A DNA stretch of 64,000 nucleotides from Apostichopus japonicus. Its lineage: Eukaryota > Echinodermata > Holothuroidea > Aspidochirotida > Stichopodidae. The position numbers were made by a program, and so were the translations under genes. Under the pieces are notes generated by a model. It did not search any database and was not told the DNA's origin. It was given only the letters and a program-made list of their open reading frames with translations. Where the stretch lies: contig NC_092583.1 in assembly GCF_037975245.1 (NCBI RefSeq), positions 10,018,764 through 10,082,763 of the forward strand, in the 5' to 3' direction. The number at the start of each line of letters is the position of its first letter. Position 1 is the first letter of the stretch. This document shows, in pieces, positions 35,540-47,850 of this stretch.

Positions 35540-37240
35540 CATTTTTATATGTAGACCAAACACTAGGGATCGTAAACAGGTGTAGAGGAATCTCTACTTT
35601 TCCGTCTGCCAATCATAGAGTAGATATATATCTACAGGATTCTGCCATACTTGAATGCAGACTAATAACACTGCTGAAGAATACTGAGAATTCAGCACAA
35701 AAAAAAAAGTGGAGAAAAACAAAAACTGAAAGCTGCAGCCAAAAGAAAGAGAGAAAAAACGTGTCACAATCCGAGCTGTGTCCGTGAGTACGGTGTGGAG
35801 ATTGTCATGTGCAGCACGGGTAGAGGCCATAGTTTGGATTCCCACAGTAGAGCTAGTACTGTATATAACTAAAACACACTTCAAACGCTGCATCATTCAA
35901 CTGCAGCCAAAAGTAGTTGAAGGATGGATCAAAGAGAAAAGAAAACGGAAGGCCTTGTTCACGTTTGAGAACGCAAGGCGGATGAGGATCTCATTTCTGC
36001 CTTGTGGATTTGATAAAGTGGAGCATGAGAGAACTGGTGGTAGTTGAAAGATCAATGAAAGAGTGCATTAAAAAAAGCGAGCACAAAACGGTCACAATGG
36101 CTGTGTACAGTGCGCCCGACAAGTTACTGGAGAATCTTCCCTTTCATTCCACTCCAATCTTGATCAACCTTGCTATGTGTAGGTCAGATTACTTCATGAA
36201 AGGGAGATACTTGTACCCCCCACCCCCACCCCCATTGTAGTATCTTATAATGATGAGTGATGCGAAGTTCAAAGGACGAAGTTGATCGCCCTTGCTGTTT
36301 CGGATCCTTGTTTTAACCCTTTCTCAAAATTGTGAGCAAGGCTAAAGACTCGCAAGTTTACACATTTTGAAAGCAGAGACTAGGTAAAACTGTGGCCACC
36401 TTACTGTGGCACCTTTGTTGCCATGGTAACCAAAGTTTGCCAACCTGAAAGATGATCCCTGCTGATATGTAGTCTGTAAGGTTTTATCATTCTCTGAAGT
36501 GCATAAGAATGGAATGGAAGTAAACATCTAAAGTAGTAAAAAAAAATAAAAAATATGTCAAACAGGTTGCTAAGGTTAACAAGTCTCAAAGTTCTGACAA
36601 ACATACCATAAATTTCTCACATTACTGTGGTTATTGCCTTATCGGCATTATTATAATATATATTAATCATGTGAATCTGGGTTTAATAGCTGCAGAACAC
36701 AGCTTCCAATTGTATGGGGAAACCAGAGGAGAGGAAAAAATATGAAAAGACCATTATGAAGCTGTCTCAGACAACAGTACTGAAAAGGATATACGGTTCT
36801 GTACACAAAACCTGCCTGTATACATGTATCATCTATGTAGCAAAATCAATAGCATTTCACAACAGTATGTGATATAGACTTACTGGCAAAATTATTATCA
36901 GCAATGCTTTGCCACAAATTAACAATATTACAGTGTGTTGTGGAAAAGACACAGCCGACACTACAAGCAGAAGTTACGACATTAGCTAGGTGCTGTAGAA
37001 GCGTAAAAATAGAGAATATTTATGATTCCCGTTGAAGTTTTAATGACTCCAATATTGGCCTGCACAATTGCATCGCCTTTTAAGGCTTTAATAGGAAATT
37101 GAACAGCCTATGCTATACTGTAAGATTTCCAAGTGAAGCTGAACATCATTTAATTTTTACGTTACTCCTTGAAATGGAAGAAATAGTCTTTAAAAGATAA
37201 AAGTATTCCCCAATATTAAATTTGTTAATTGCGAAACGGA
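35540..37240. other. non-coding spacer or intron
   Basis: No supported exon. The plus-strand frame at 35778-36047 (89 codons) has no recognisable domain. C-rich text lies at 36216-36234. Confidence 0.4.
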
Positions 37241-37244
37241 CAAT

Positions 37245-37319
<75 letters not shown>
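37241..37319. repeat. (AT)n microsatellite, left of hAT insertion
   Basis: Almost 80 bases of TA dinucleotides with two GTA interruptions. It continues at 38502-38551 on the far side of the hAT, so the element jumped into an existing AT tract. Confidence 0.95.
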
Positions 37320-38501
37320 TAGTGTTTACACGGGTCCAAAAAACGGGAACCGGGTACCCGAGGGCCGTTACCCGTCGGGTATCCGGGTACCCGGAAAAAT
37401 TTGTTTACCATCGTGTATCACGATTTTCAAGAAATTACATATTGGATGCTGTAATAAATGCATTATATTCTCTACTGACAATGTTTTCATGTTCAAATAC
37501 GTAGGTGTAAGATATAAGGTATAAAACCTCCCTCAATAATTTTTATTTGCTTCTGTTTCTTTCATTAACTTGTTAATAAATTAATTATTTAATTGTAATT
37601 AGCATTACTACTAACATCGCACTGCCGCCGCTGCTTATGCTAGCTCGTGCACGTCTATTGGATCAAACCATATAAATGTACAATTAAGCTCTTAAACAGT
37701 TTTATTATGCAGGCCCAGGATTCGCATTAGCCGCGAGATTGCGCGACTCGCGCAATTTGATCGCATTTGGAATAAACGATTAGTAAAAAGCCACTTGCGA
37801 ATACTATTTTTTAGTTATCCCGTCTATAGTCCATAAACATCGCGTAAAATTCCTTGTCAGCCTTTCCTTCTTTGAAATAAACGAATGAATAAATAATTTC
37901 TTCCACATGGTAGCCTAACACCACACTAAGTCAATGAGATATCTAGCTAAGCCTAACCATCTGTTTATCTGCTGAAGTTGTGACGTAGTTATAAGACATC
38001 CATGGAATACTTTCGTTATTGCTGTTACGTTCGACCACATGGTTGCCTAACACCACACTAAGTCAATAGGGTAGTCTAGCCTAGCCATCTGTTTATTTTG
38101 CTGAAATTGTGACGCAGTTATTAGATATCTATGGAAAGCTTTCGTTATTGCTGTTATCTTCGAACACATGGTAGCCTAACAACACACTAAGTCAATGGGA
38201 AATCAGCCTAACCATCGGTTTGCAATTTTTTTTTTTAAACAATCACACTTTGCGTATGATTCGGGTAATAAATTAGGAACCGGGTAGTATATCGAGTCGA
38301 GCGGGCCCCTTCGTTATTGCTGTTATCTTCTACCACATTGTGGCCTAACACCACACTAAGTCAATGGGAAATCTGCCTAACCGTCGGTTTGCCAATTTTT
38401 TTTTTTTCACACTTTGCTTAGGATTCGGGTAATAAATTAGGAACCGGGTAGTAACACGTCGGGCGGGTACCCGGGTACCCGGATAACCCGTGCAAACACT
38501 A
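37320..38501. mobile_element. hAT element, 1182 bp, TSD GTATATAT, with internal ~130-bp tandem units
   Basis: Starts TAGTGTTTACACGGGT; the right end, reverse-complemented, reads TAGTGTTTGCACGGGT. The exact 8-bp duplication GTATATAT lies at 37312-37319 and 38502-38509. Both termini contain CGGGTACCCGG-type palindromes. Inside are repeated units starting at the ACCACATGG.TGCCTAACACC-like module near 37905, 38035, 38164 and 38331. No transposase frame is present. Confidence 0.93.
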
Positions 38502-38502
38502 G

Positions 38503-38548
<46 letters not shown>

Positions 38549-38551
38549 CAT
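38502..38551. repeat. (AT)n microsatellite, right of hAT insertion
   Basis: Continuation of the tract at 37241-37319, about 50 bases of TA. Confidence 0.93.
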
Positions 38552-39519
38552 ATCCTATATCAATCCTAGCCTAAGAAGTTTTTCATGGGCACTTGATTTC
38601 TTTTCTTGCAATTTTTTTCTGATTTTCTAGAAAGTTTTTGCAAATCAGGGCTTTAATATAATAGTGTCACAAAGAACAGATTTACGTAGTTAATACACTC
38701 TCTCTCTCTCACTTTCTTTTTTCCTTACAAACAGCGAAGCACCCAGGCATTTCTACGTACACCCACATATTTACACTACAGATGAATAGCCCGATGACGT
38801 CAACCTGTGCCTGCAACAATAGGGGGGCAAGTCACTGTAACTGCATGAACACTTTCTAAAGTTCTATAGGGTTTTGATTTGGAACTTTATCAGCAAATAA
38901 TTTTATCACTTTTAATACTAACCATGATTATACTGCACAAAGCACAGCAGTTTTTTACACGTTAAAGCTGCCCCTCCTTAGAGCTGAATTTTGTCTTGCA
39001 TTATAATTCAAGATTTGGATCCATGACTTAATTATTCACCACCCCAGCTTCCTTCTAACTAACATCTATACACTGACATATAACAGATCTTTGTGGTTTA
39101 TAAAGTCTACAAACATAACGTTGGCTACTACTCCTTATTGGTCACAGACAATTGACAAACCATTTTATAGTTTTAATACAAAATCTTTTCTTTTTCCTTT
39201 GCAATGACTTGAGGCTTATACAGCCTGTATAGGCTGTATTCATTGTTCATTGTGTAAGTTTGTTGGGTTAGGCTTCTTTATTTTCGTTTTTCCTTTCTCA
39301 GAATTCAAGGCTAACATCACTTTCCATTAATCATTGATTTTGATAGTCTGATACATAGGTAACAACAGATTCAACACCAACTACTATAAACAGCTTAAAG
39401 CAATAGATGCCTGCAGAGCTACAGTATGTATCCAAGTCTTAAATTTTCCTTCACATGTGTAAATCACGCACTGCTGTACTTTTTTGAACACATAAAAAGC
39501 TAAATGAGCAGCACATTGT
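38552..39519. other. non-coding spacer or intron
   Basis: No exon seen. Contains a short palindrome CAGCCTGTATAGGCTG near 39221. Confidence 0.4.
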
Positions 39520-39766
39520 GGAGTGTTAGCTCAGTGGTTAACGCCGGTGCCTTTCAATCATAAGGTCCCCGGTTCGAGTCACTCCCAGATTAATGTATGT
39601 CGTCCAGTTACAGAGTTGTTGACAATTAACAATTCATAATCATGGACGTTAAATATAAATATGAATGTAAGAGACTGACTTCGGTCATCTTGCGGCTTTG
39701 ATAAGCCAATGAGGCTTCTTCGCGAGTTCCTGCTTGCAGGAGGATCTAATATACATACATACATAA
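39520..39766 (+). mobile_element. tRNA-derived SINE, full-length copy
   Basis: The head GGAGTGTTAGCTCAGTGGTT plus AACGCCGGTGCC has an A-box-like stretch. CCCGGTTCGAGTCACTCCC supplies a B box and closes an acceptor-like stem (GGAGTG with CACTCC). The body runs AGATTAATGTATGTCGTCCA, CAGTTACAGAGTTGTTGACA, CATGGACGTTAAATATA, GAGACTGACTTCGGTCATCT and AGTTCCTGCTTGCAGGAGGA to a (CATA)n tail. The exact parent tRNA was not identified. It is the best copy of the four in the window. Confidence 0.92.
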
Positions 39767-40628
39767 TTTATCCACTATGTATAGCAAGATACGATCTGTA
39801 AAATTCGCAAATTGCTACAAAACTGCATGTATACATCTATTATATAGCAGCATCGTACACACTGAACTATAATATTTTCACTCTAAATGCGAACCAAGTT
39901 ACATACAGTAAACCCTCCATCTACAGTACCAGTGTTGTAACACAAAATGTGTTCGGTGTCATGAAGGAATATATTAGTGTATGTGTTGGTACAGCTAAAG
40001 AGGTTATAAAGTTGAGTGCAGTTCTTATAAATGACTCGGTTCTTCATGTATGTTAACCAGGGTCTGAAAAAAATCACAGCAGAAATAAAGCACCTGTGAC
40101 ATTTATTTGCTATCTTCCAGCTTGGCTAACCACAGGTCTAATTATATCTCCACACTTTTTGTACAGTACCTCAGCTATATGGAGGTTTATTAATTCGTAG
40201 TGGGAGACCTACAGGTCAAGATACCGGTACCAGCGTCCATACATTACACAGTAAATACAGGCAGGGCCAGCTGCTGTTGCACAGAGTTTGGTGACAAATA
40301 TTTACCTGGTGCTCTTCCAGCTCGGCAAAGTAGTTACGATTTGTGGACGTCGGATGTTCAGTGTTAGTAGACTAGTACTACAAGAAAAGGAAGTAAGTGT
40401 ACAGCTTCCTACAAGTAATGGATTGAGGGACAATTAATTTCCTACAGGGAGTAGAAAGTTCATTCAATTTCTGAACAACTTTTCCTAACTAGCAATTGCT
40501 ACCACCTGCAGGTTGCCGCCCAAGGCAGCTGCCTAAGTTCACCTTATGGATGCCCAGGCCATGAATACAGTGCTACTGTATATATGAGGTGAAAATCTTT
40601 CCTCAGGTAAAAGTGAATGGTGGACTAT
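39767..40628. other. non-coding spacer or intron
   Basis: No exon, RNA gene or clear repeat recognised. Confidence 0.4.
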
Positions 40629-40803
40629 CAAGGGACGAAATAACTGGGTTCGCATAGCAATTTGCTACCCAAGAATTGCCAGTTGCTAATCAATATTACT
40701 TTTGATTAGCAAAAGATGCAGTACCTGCTAATGCTAATTGCTATTTCCAAGAATTGTCGAGCAATTATTGCTAATCAATTCTCTAAAACTATTTCGTCCC
40801 TTG
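40629..40803. mobile_element. 175-bp MITE, CAAGGGACGAAATA termini, 5-bp duplication ACTAT
   Basis: Starts CAAGGGACGAAATA and ends TATTTCGTCCCTTG, a perfect 14-base inverted pair. ACTAT lies on both sides (40624-40628 and 40804-40808). The interior is built from inverted GCTAATCAAT / ATTGCTAAT-like motifs. It is probably of hAT-type origin. Confidence 0.82.
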
Positions 40804-41152
40804 ACTATAGACTTGTAATGAATCCTTACCTGTTACAAGCATTCTAACATAGATAGCAAGGTCCTGTACTACTACTAATGCTTGCCATCAAGGATTTTGT
40901 AAAGGTGCTCATACCTTGGGTATTTTGTACGGTATAGGCACTAACTAGTCTAGTACAAGATAATATATATACTCATTCTGTTGAACTACTAGCACAAGTC
41001 TGCACACGATAGTATCTGTCCTACATTTTGTGTTCAATGAGTCATATAGTATGATTGATCCATACATAAGAAAGAATTTACAAAGTATTATGAAGTATAT
41101 ATGCCATATAACACTACAGTTTGTGAGTTTGATAATTCTAAGCAACCCAAAA

Positions 41153-41282
41153 AATCCCAAATCTTACTGGTTTGGATATTTACAAGTGACGAGCTTACCT
41201 GTCTCCCCACAGCCTATTCTAGGCATGGTAGAACAAAGGTGCTAAAGTTGTGGGGAGACAGGTAAGTGAGGAGCGAATTAAA
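41153..41282. repeat. short palindromic-family repeat with donor motifs on both strands
   Basis: A compact copy of about 130 bases: CTTACTGGTTTGGATATTTA, CTTACCTG at 41194-41201, then GGTGCTAAAGTTGTGGGGAG and CAGGTAAG at 41259-41266. The centre is deleted compared with the 32484-32753 copy, leaving near-complete arms. Confidence 0.82.
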
Positions 41283-44039
41283 TTCAGACATTACATTTGA
41301 ATATGGACAGACACTATAGTATAGTGTTTTTTTTTTTTATCTATATTTGATACTGAGTGATGTACATACAGCTTTACAATTATCTTTCCCATATCACACT
41401 TGAAAGTTTGTGACTTTAACCTACTGTATTAGATGCACTATACAAGTATACTAATGAACTTGCTGTAATACATGCTTCCACTAAAAGTTGTACATGTACG
41501 AAATGTTTAATCTAATCATATCACGGCGGCGGCACATTCGATAAGTACAAAGTATTGCACATGTGTTGCACAACTGGCACATGCCATTTTGCAACACATG
41601 TATACAGAAGTTACATAATTAAATAAATGGTAGGTGATTAGTTGAACCACCTTTCATTTGTACATGTATGCATACATACATACATAAATACATGTATGTA
41701 TAAATACATACATACATACATACATACATACATACATACATACATACATACATACATCCATGCAGTACAAATTGTACAAACTTGTAAGGGTTTCCTTTTG
41801 AAATAGGATACATACAATACTTAATAAAACCTTTTAGCTGTGTTAACACATACAACCAAGGCCAGGTAACAAAATCACAAATTTCTATTTCAAAGGTTCC
41901 TGTTCTAAATATAGTTTAAAGTTACAAAAGATCTGATCTTCAATACAAAGATCCTGTTTCAGCTTATTTAATATATTTCTTCATTATCTATGATATCAGA
42001 CTAGGGTCCCTGAAAAACAGAAATACTTGGCACAAACTACTGGATACAACTTTGTATATCATGCTGTGAAAAGAAACCAGTTTTTCTGTGGGACAACTTT
42101 CAGATTTCATGACTTTTAACCTCCTCCAGGACCCTATTAAAAGAAAGGACAGTGGACACAGAAAATAGCTACAGTAATATGTTAGAAATATGAAAGCAAA
42201 AGGGTTGCATTAAAGCTCTTTTGTTGCCATGAGACAGGCAAAACAAACCACATATTATCACTAAAAGGGATTGAGCAACATAGGAAAGAGACAAATTGAC
42301 TGCTATAACTAATGAGCTATGATACTTAAGTATAAAGGTATATAGATAAAAGCACTTTCTCATTCACCAACCGTACTGCTTCTAAATGTTTTAGGAATGA
42401 ACCTGGTCACGGCTACAGTTTGCTTCGTCTCTCACTTCACTTTTCTTTTTTTACGATAGCTAAACGATAGCCCGACTGAACCGATGAGATCCACGATGAT
42501 TGAGAAAGTTCCCATGAGAATTAGATTTTTGGGCTATTTGTACATGTATGTATTTACTGGCGTAAACATTATCATTCGTGAAGCAATTTAGCAAATTTTT
42601 CACAAATTTTGGGGACTTTTACTCAAACTCCTGGCATTTTTGGAGTCCAGTATATTATAATATCGTAGTGCGAAATTTAAGTACTCATATTTGCCCTTAG
42701 AGCCTTGTACTCAAACTGGTACTCATAGCAAGGGGTGTTCTTCGTATACTCGTACTCATGTGGTTGTACTCTTACTAAAAGTCTGCATGGTCCAGTGAGA
42801 GTGCTACTGGTTGTGACAAAACAGGTAAAGCAAGGAAGGAGAGTAAATTCCTTGAAGTATCTCAGCAAGTTATGAGAATCAAATTTCATAAACCTCAACC
42901 TTGCTACCCAGTATAGTGGTGTACAGTAACTCTACTTTACATATAATTGTCATTAGTACTGTACTGTGTTAAATAAATATGAAGCTACCATGTTCCCAAA
43001 CATTGTGTACTTCTCACTACCGTGTTAAATAAAATATGTAGCTACTGTACCATGTTCATAAGTCAAATTGTAACATCTATTTTTAGTCCACAGAGCCTTG
43101 ACAAAAACAATTTAAACGTCTACAGTGAAACGAAAGTACGAAAAAAAAATTGTAATGTGAGACACTTTGATGAATTATTTCACGGACCAACTAGAACGAT
43201 ACAGGCCTTCCCTTCTGATAGAAAATTCATGCTCTTACAGTAGCATTGCAAATATACAGTACAGTATACCATCCTACAGTGTGAACACAGAAATAAAAAA
43301 TACCCCCCTGCGCTAACGCTAGTACTACTGTCCATATCTTCAAGTTTAGAGCACTTGACAAACGTGGAAAGAGGAAACTTTATTGCACCATTAGTTTCCT
43401 TTCTGAAAGTCTGCCTTGAAGTTGAACCGAATGTTTCTGAAAATCCGACACGCTGTGTGCGGTCTTACTGTATATACTGTATGGACGGCCTGACACATTG
43501 TACACCACATGGCGAATGGAATGAGTCGAAGGATTTAGAACCAGGACGGTTATTAATAAAACAGGAAACTAATAGAGGATCTATCTTTTAATACTTTATA
43601 GTACGGCTGGAATATCAAAAGCGTAGGAAGCGTGAAGACGTGATCTATACGATGTGAAGGATCACGATGCCCAGACTTTGTTGTTTTGGAAAAGAATAAG
43701 AATGATTCAGAAAACAGGAAGTGAATGTCTTTGTTGGAAAAAAAATCCCAAATACTGTACAACAGTGATGTGGAACAAGTCAAGAGTTACTGTGGTCACG
43801 ATCAAATTTTTACAAAAGGCACTTCTTGGATCGAGTAGCGTGCATATGGTTTATCAATTATTTCTAAAAAATTATGATTTTTACTCTGCACTTAAAGATA
43901 CATACTTAGTCAAAGTCAAGGGGATGACCCAAGCAACAGGAATGTCCTGTGCTCTCAAAAACTAGGACAAAAAAGCTGAGCCAATATTTACATACTGTTC
44001 AGTACTGTGTAACTACAGCAACAGCTTAATACGGTACAT
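41283..44039. other. non-coding spacer or intron
   Basis: No supported exon. A (TACA)n tract is listed separately. A GTACTC-rich stretch lies at about 42680-42775 and a possible palindromic-family fragment at 42795-42850 (ACAGGTAAAGCAAGGAAGG). Frames at 43355-43591 and 43654-43965 have no known domain. Confidence 0.4.
41669..41758. repeat. (TACA)n tetranucleotide microsatellite
   Basis: About 90 bases of CATA units with a short ATGTATGTATAA interruption. The minus-strand frame reading Met-Tyr-Val-Cys repeats is spurious. Confidence 0.95.
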
Positions 44040-44420
44040 TTTATCTACATTCTAAACCACCCACACAGGACAGAAGATAACTTTGGATGCACTAACATGC
44101 CTGAATGACACGCATACTGTGCATACTGTGCAACCATAACCCCAGCTAGGAATCAAGTCTTATCATCGGCAATTCGTGCAAAAGGATTCACATAGTCGTA
44201 CAGTGGGCATTTAGGGCGTCACTGCATTTTTAACTTTATCTACATTCTAAACCACCCACACAGGACAGAAGATAACTTTGGATGCACTAACATGCCTGAA
44301 TGACACGCATACTGTGCAACCATAACCCCAGCTAGGAATCAAGTCTTATCATCGGCAATTCGTGCAAAAGAATTCACATGGTCGTACAGTGGGCATTTAG
44401 GGCGTCACTGCATTTTTAAC
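44040..44420 (+). repeat. recent tandem duplication, 195-bp and 186-bp units
   Basis: 44040-44234 and 44235-44420 are almost identical, starting TTTATCTACATTCTAAACCA and ending GTCACTGCATTTTTAAC. They differ by a 9-base CATACTGTG insertion in the first unit and two substitutions (AGGATTC/AGAATTC, ATAGTCG/ATGGTCG). A very young event. Confidence 0.97.
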
Positions 44421-45121
44421 TTGCCCCTCCCTCAGCGTATGAAAACGCCCAATGAATGACAATACCATGCAATCAAGTTCTGTTAATAATTTATTCGGGG
44501 TTTACTGTTTTGCATACAGCTAGCAATGTGTAAGAACAGCAACACGAACATTTCCAGTGGGACAAAAGGACTTGACTCGTTACAGTAGCTTGAAAAGGAT
44601 AGTAATGACGGGGGAAAAAAATATTTCTGATTAACGGAAAAAGAAACTAACATGTAGATACTATATATAACCTAATGTTTATTATGGATACATTCGTATG
44701 TAAATGCATAACAAATTTTGAAAATGAAAATTGGATGAAGATTTTCGAAGAAAAGCAGAGACAAACTTTGTTAGTGGGAATCTATGACATCACACCTGTT
44801 TGCTTCAAGTTCACTTTTTGGTTCAAACTGTGTTTAAACTAAAAATGCTATTACCTCTAAAAGGGTACAAAGAGGATTGAATGCGAATTTCACCAGGATG
44901 CTCGGAGTATGTTCCTTTTTCATCAACCAAAAATTAAATTTTCACCTTTACCTTTACTTTTAAGAAGTTTGTAATTTTAATTTTTTTTAAATCTACGCAG
45001 GTCTGCAATGCTAACTTTTCACAGCACTGTCTGGGTTTTTCTATACGTAGTACTTATAATCCAAGAAACTTATCCTAATGTGACAGGTGGTCATTCCCAT
45101 GTGTTTTACCTCCTTTGCTTC
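44421..45121. other. non-coding spacer or intron
   Basis: No exon or named repeat recognised. Confidence 0.4.
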
Positions 45122-46193
45122 CAAGGGTGGCGGAAGCACTTTTAATCTGGGGGGGCACCGACGTCGAAGGGCACTTTGCAGAAATTCGATTTGACTGATG
45201 CAGCCTGATATTTAGTACCTTTCATAACCCTTATTGTATTATCTTAGTTGCGTATACACATCACTCCATTAACGCCCCCCTCCAGTGGCGGAGCTAGGGG
45301 TATTAGTCGGGGGGCGATAATGGTCTGTAGGGGCGCTTCCAACACTATCTAAGCAGAGCGGCACCATAGGTTGGCGCGGAGCGTACAGAAAATTTTTGAG
45401 TAAAGATACTCCCTAGATCGCCGGAAATGACCCTTTCCGGGCCTTTCTAATTTGCAGATAAACGAAGAATAAATAGGTGTCATCGCCATTCTGTCAGAAA
45501 ATTACACCAACAAAATGTGAAAAATGTCAATAGGCATTTGAGAGCGCAATAGAAAAGTCAATAATCGCGAATAAGTAAAAAGTGGTAAAAAGCTGGAAAG
45601 GGCCCCAGCAGTCCATTTGAGTCCGTCGGGGGGGGGGGGAAATCCGCCCCTCTGACTGTATGGACGCTTCGCCACTGCCCCCCCCCCCAAGGAAATAATG
45701 CAGCACTGCAATATCCAATGTGCAAATTGGGAAACAAGGAACAAGTTTTCTTTCGAGACAAAATGAGGTGAAATCATTATAAAGTCCAAGTCCCTGCACA
45801 CGCGATCGATACATGCATGAAAGCAAATGAAATATGTCAAAATACGAAAGGATGGGGTAGGTAATGGGATATTAAAACTATACTCATTTTTCATAGTAGG
45901 CTATAAATGGCTTCTGCTTATTACAAAGTCACAATGTAATATAGCAATGAATTTTTGGAAATGTATTAGGATTTTTTTTGACAAATTGAATATGCATAAT
46001 GGCACTCACCAAGTTTGACCCACATAAATTCATTAATACTTTTAAATTAGGATTAGATCTCTTACTGAAATATCGCTGACCTAATAAGGTGATCAAGAGT
46101 ACAATTTTTTATGTAGAAAAAGGGCACATTTTTAACCTGAGGAAAAGTGGGGGGGCACGTGCCCCCTGTGCCCCCCTGGTTCCGCCGCCCTTG
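45122..46193. mobile_element. hAT-type element, 1072 bp with nested hAT, TSD TTTGCTTC
   Basis: Starts CAAGGGTGGCGGAA and ends TTCCGCCGCCCTTG. The exact 8-bp duplication TTTGCTTC lies at 45114-45121 and 46194-46201. Inner arms hold inverted G/C-rich blocks (GGGGGGCACC near the left, GGGGGGCACGTGCCCCC near the right). About 395 bases of it belong to a nested element at 45283-45677. No transposase is seen. The 130-aa and 99-aa minus-strand frames here lie in the elements. Confidence 0.93.
45283..45677. mobile_element. nested hAT-type MITE, CAGTGGCGGAGC terminus
   Basis: The left end is CAGTGGCGGAGCTAGGGG and the right end GGACGCTTCGCCACTG. It is flanked by C runs (CCCCCCTC on the left, CCCCCCCC on the right), which fits an 8-bp duplication with one change but is low-complexity. 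It sits inside the 45122-46193 element. Confidence 0.78.
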
Positions 46194-47026
46194 TTTGCTT
46201 CTGAAGGTAGTCATTTTTTTTACTTTTCAAGATATTAAAATGCTTTGGGATATTCTTTTATCTAAAGTGCTATATCAATATAAATAACAATTATTATTAT
46301 CATTATTATTGTTGTTGGAAAAGCACTCATCCTTGCAGTTTTTCCTTTAAAGGTATAATAGTTAGATCAATTTTTCTAATTTAGCTAAACTTATACAGGA
46401 ATTCTATACACAGTATTTTGGTTTAAATGTAAAGATTTTACCCAATTTACCATTTTACAAATACCAGGAAGTGGTTGGATGGATTGATGCTTCATATTAT
46501 TTCGAATGATCCTTCACTTTATTTTTGTTTCAAATGGAATTGATTCAGTGTAGTTTGGGCTTCCCTGAAATTTATAAGTAGTTTAGGAAGATTGCATTAA
46601 CAACAAATACCAGTGCTAAATGTAATAATAACTAGTTAGCTATTAGCTAATCTACATTTCTTTAAATGGAAACATTGCCTAGGGTATCTTGGTAGTTTCA
46701 TCAATTGCAAACAGGTTATTATAAATACTCTACAAAAAAAAAGTGGAAACTATCATATATTCAAACTGTTAATTCAACTTATTTTTCGATATCTATGGTT
46801 CCTATAAAATGTGTACAGTAGTTGGTGAATGGAAAATGTCAAATGGATTTTTTTAATGTTTTTTTTTGTTCATTCATGCAGTTGAGGCTATCTAGATATA
46901 CAGCAAATTTGCTATGGACTAGCTCTGATAAGCAAATAAATTCAAATAAATTGTATAAATATGAATAAAACCTCAAGCTCTCTCCAAGGTCCATGGTTAA
47001 AGGTCCATGGTAAATAATAAAGTTTC
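46194..47026. other. non-coding spacer or intron
   Basis: AT-rich. A short (TTA)n tract is near 46292-46312. No exon seen. Confidence 0.4.
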
Positions 47027-47850
47027 CTGATGATACAGGGCACAACCTTACAAATGGTATATGAGACTTGTAATTCAAAGGTTAACTGAAACCAGCCAAA
47101 CCAAGAGGTCATGAGCACTGCAGACTAACTGTACTACCAGGCAAGTAAATTTATTATTCAACAGAAGCTAGGTTATTTCAGGTGACAAATTTTAATCAAA
47201 ATAACAATTCCTTGAAGTCTAACAGGATCATGTTTATAGACATAAGTCTGGGACCCCACATTCCAAGAAAGGGGTTAATGGTTGAAAGCTTAAACAGACA
47301 CAGATGTGAACAAATCTGACAAGGTGTTTCAGATAAAATCTAGATTATACAAATGACTTACCTGGGAAAGACATGTATCAGCCCTGAGTGCTTAACACAA
47401 TTAAACCCAATTGGTCATGACAACAAATTATCCCCCCTCCCCCCTAAAACCCCTGATGATACAAGAAATGACCTTACCAATATCATAAAACTTGTAAATT
47501 CAAAGCTTAACTAAAACCAGCCAAACCAAGAGGCCAAGAGCACTGTAGACTTAGACTTACTATCCATAGGAACATTTACTATAAAACAGAGGCTAGGTTA
47601 TTTCAGGTGACAAATTTTGAATCGAAATAACAATTCCTTGATGTCTTATGGTATTATGTTACAGACATTAGTCTGGGACCGTACATTCCGAGAAAGGGGA
47701 AATGCCATTGAAAGATAAACATCGAACACAGACGTGAGCAAAACTGACAAGGTGTTTCAAATAAAATCTAGATTTTACAAACCACTTGCCTGGGAAAGAC
47801 ATGTATCAGCTCTGAGTTTTAAACACAATTCCACCCACTTTGTCATGACA
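47027..47850 (+). repeat. older tandem duplication, ~424-bp period
   Basis: 47027-47425 and 47451-47850 align along their length: CCTGATGATACA, ACCAGCCAAACCAAGAGG, AGGTTATTTCAGGTGACAAA, AATAACAATTCCTTGA, TCTGGGACC, AAGGTGTTTCA, ATAAAATCTAGATT and TGGGAAAGACATGTATCAGC. Many substitutions and small indels show it is much older than the 44-kb duplication. Confidence 0.93.

Noticed and set aside
37222..37524. I-Y repeat frames of 91-100 codons
   Set aside because: Translation of the (AT)n tract.
24930..41758. Regularly spaced short repeats considered as CRISPR-like arrays
   Set aside because: All are microsatellites or satellite DNA without unique spacers, and the genome is animal.
43355..43965. 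Plus-strand frames of 78 and 103 codons
   Set aside because: No domain, no splice partners, ordinary AT-rich surroundings.
45502..45894. Frames of 67-130 codons with GGGG and PPPP stretches
   Set aside because: Read through C/G-rich MITE arms of the nested hAT elements.
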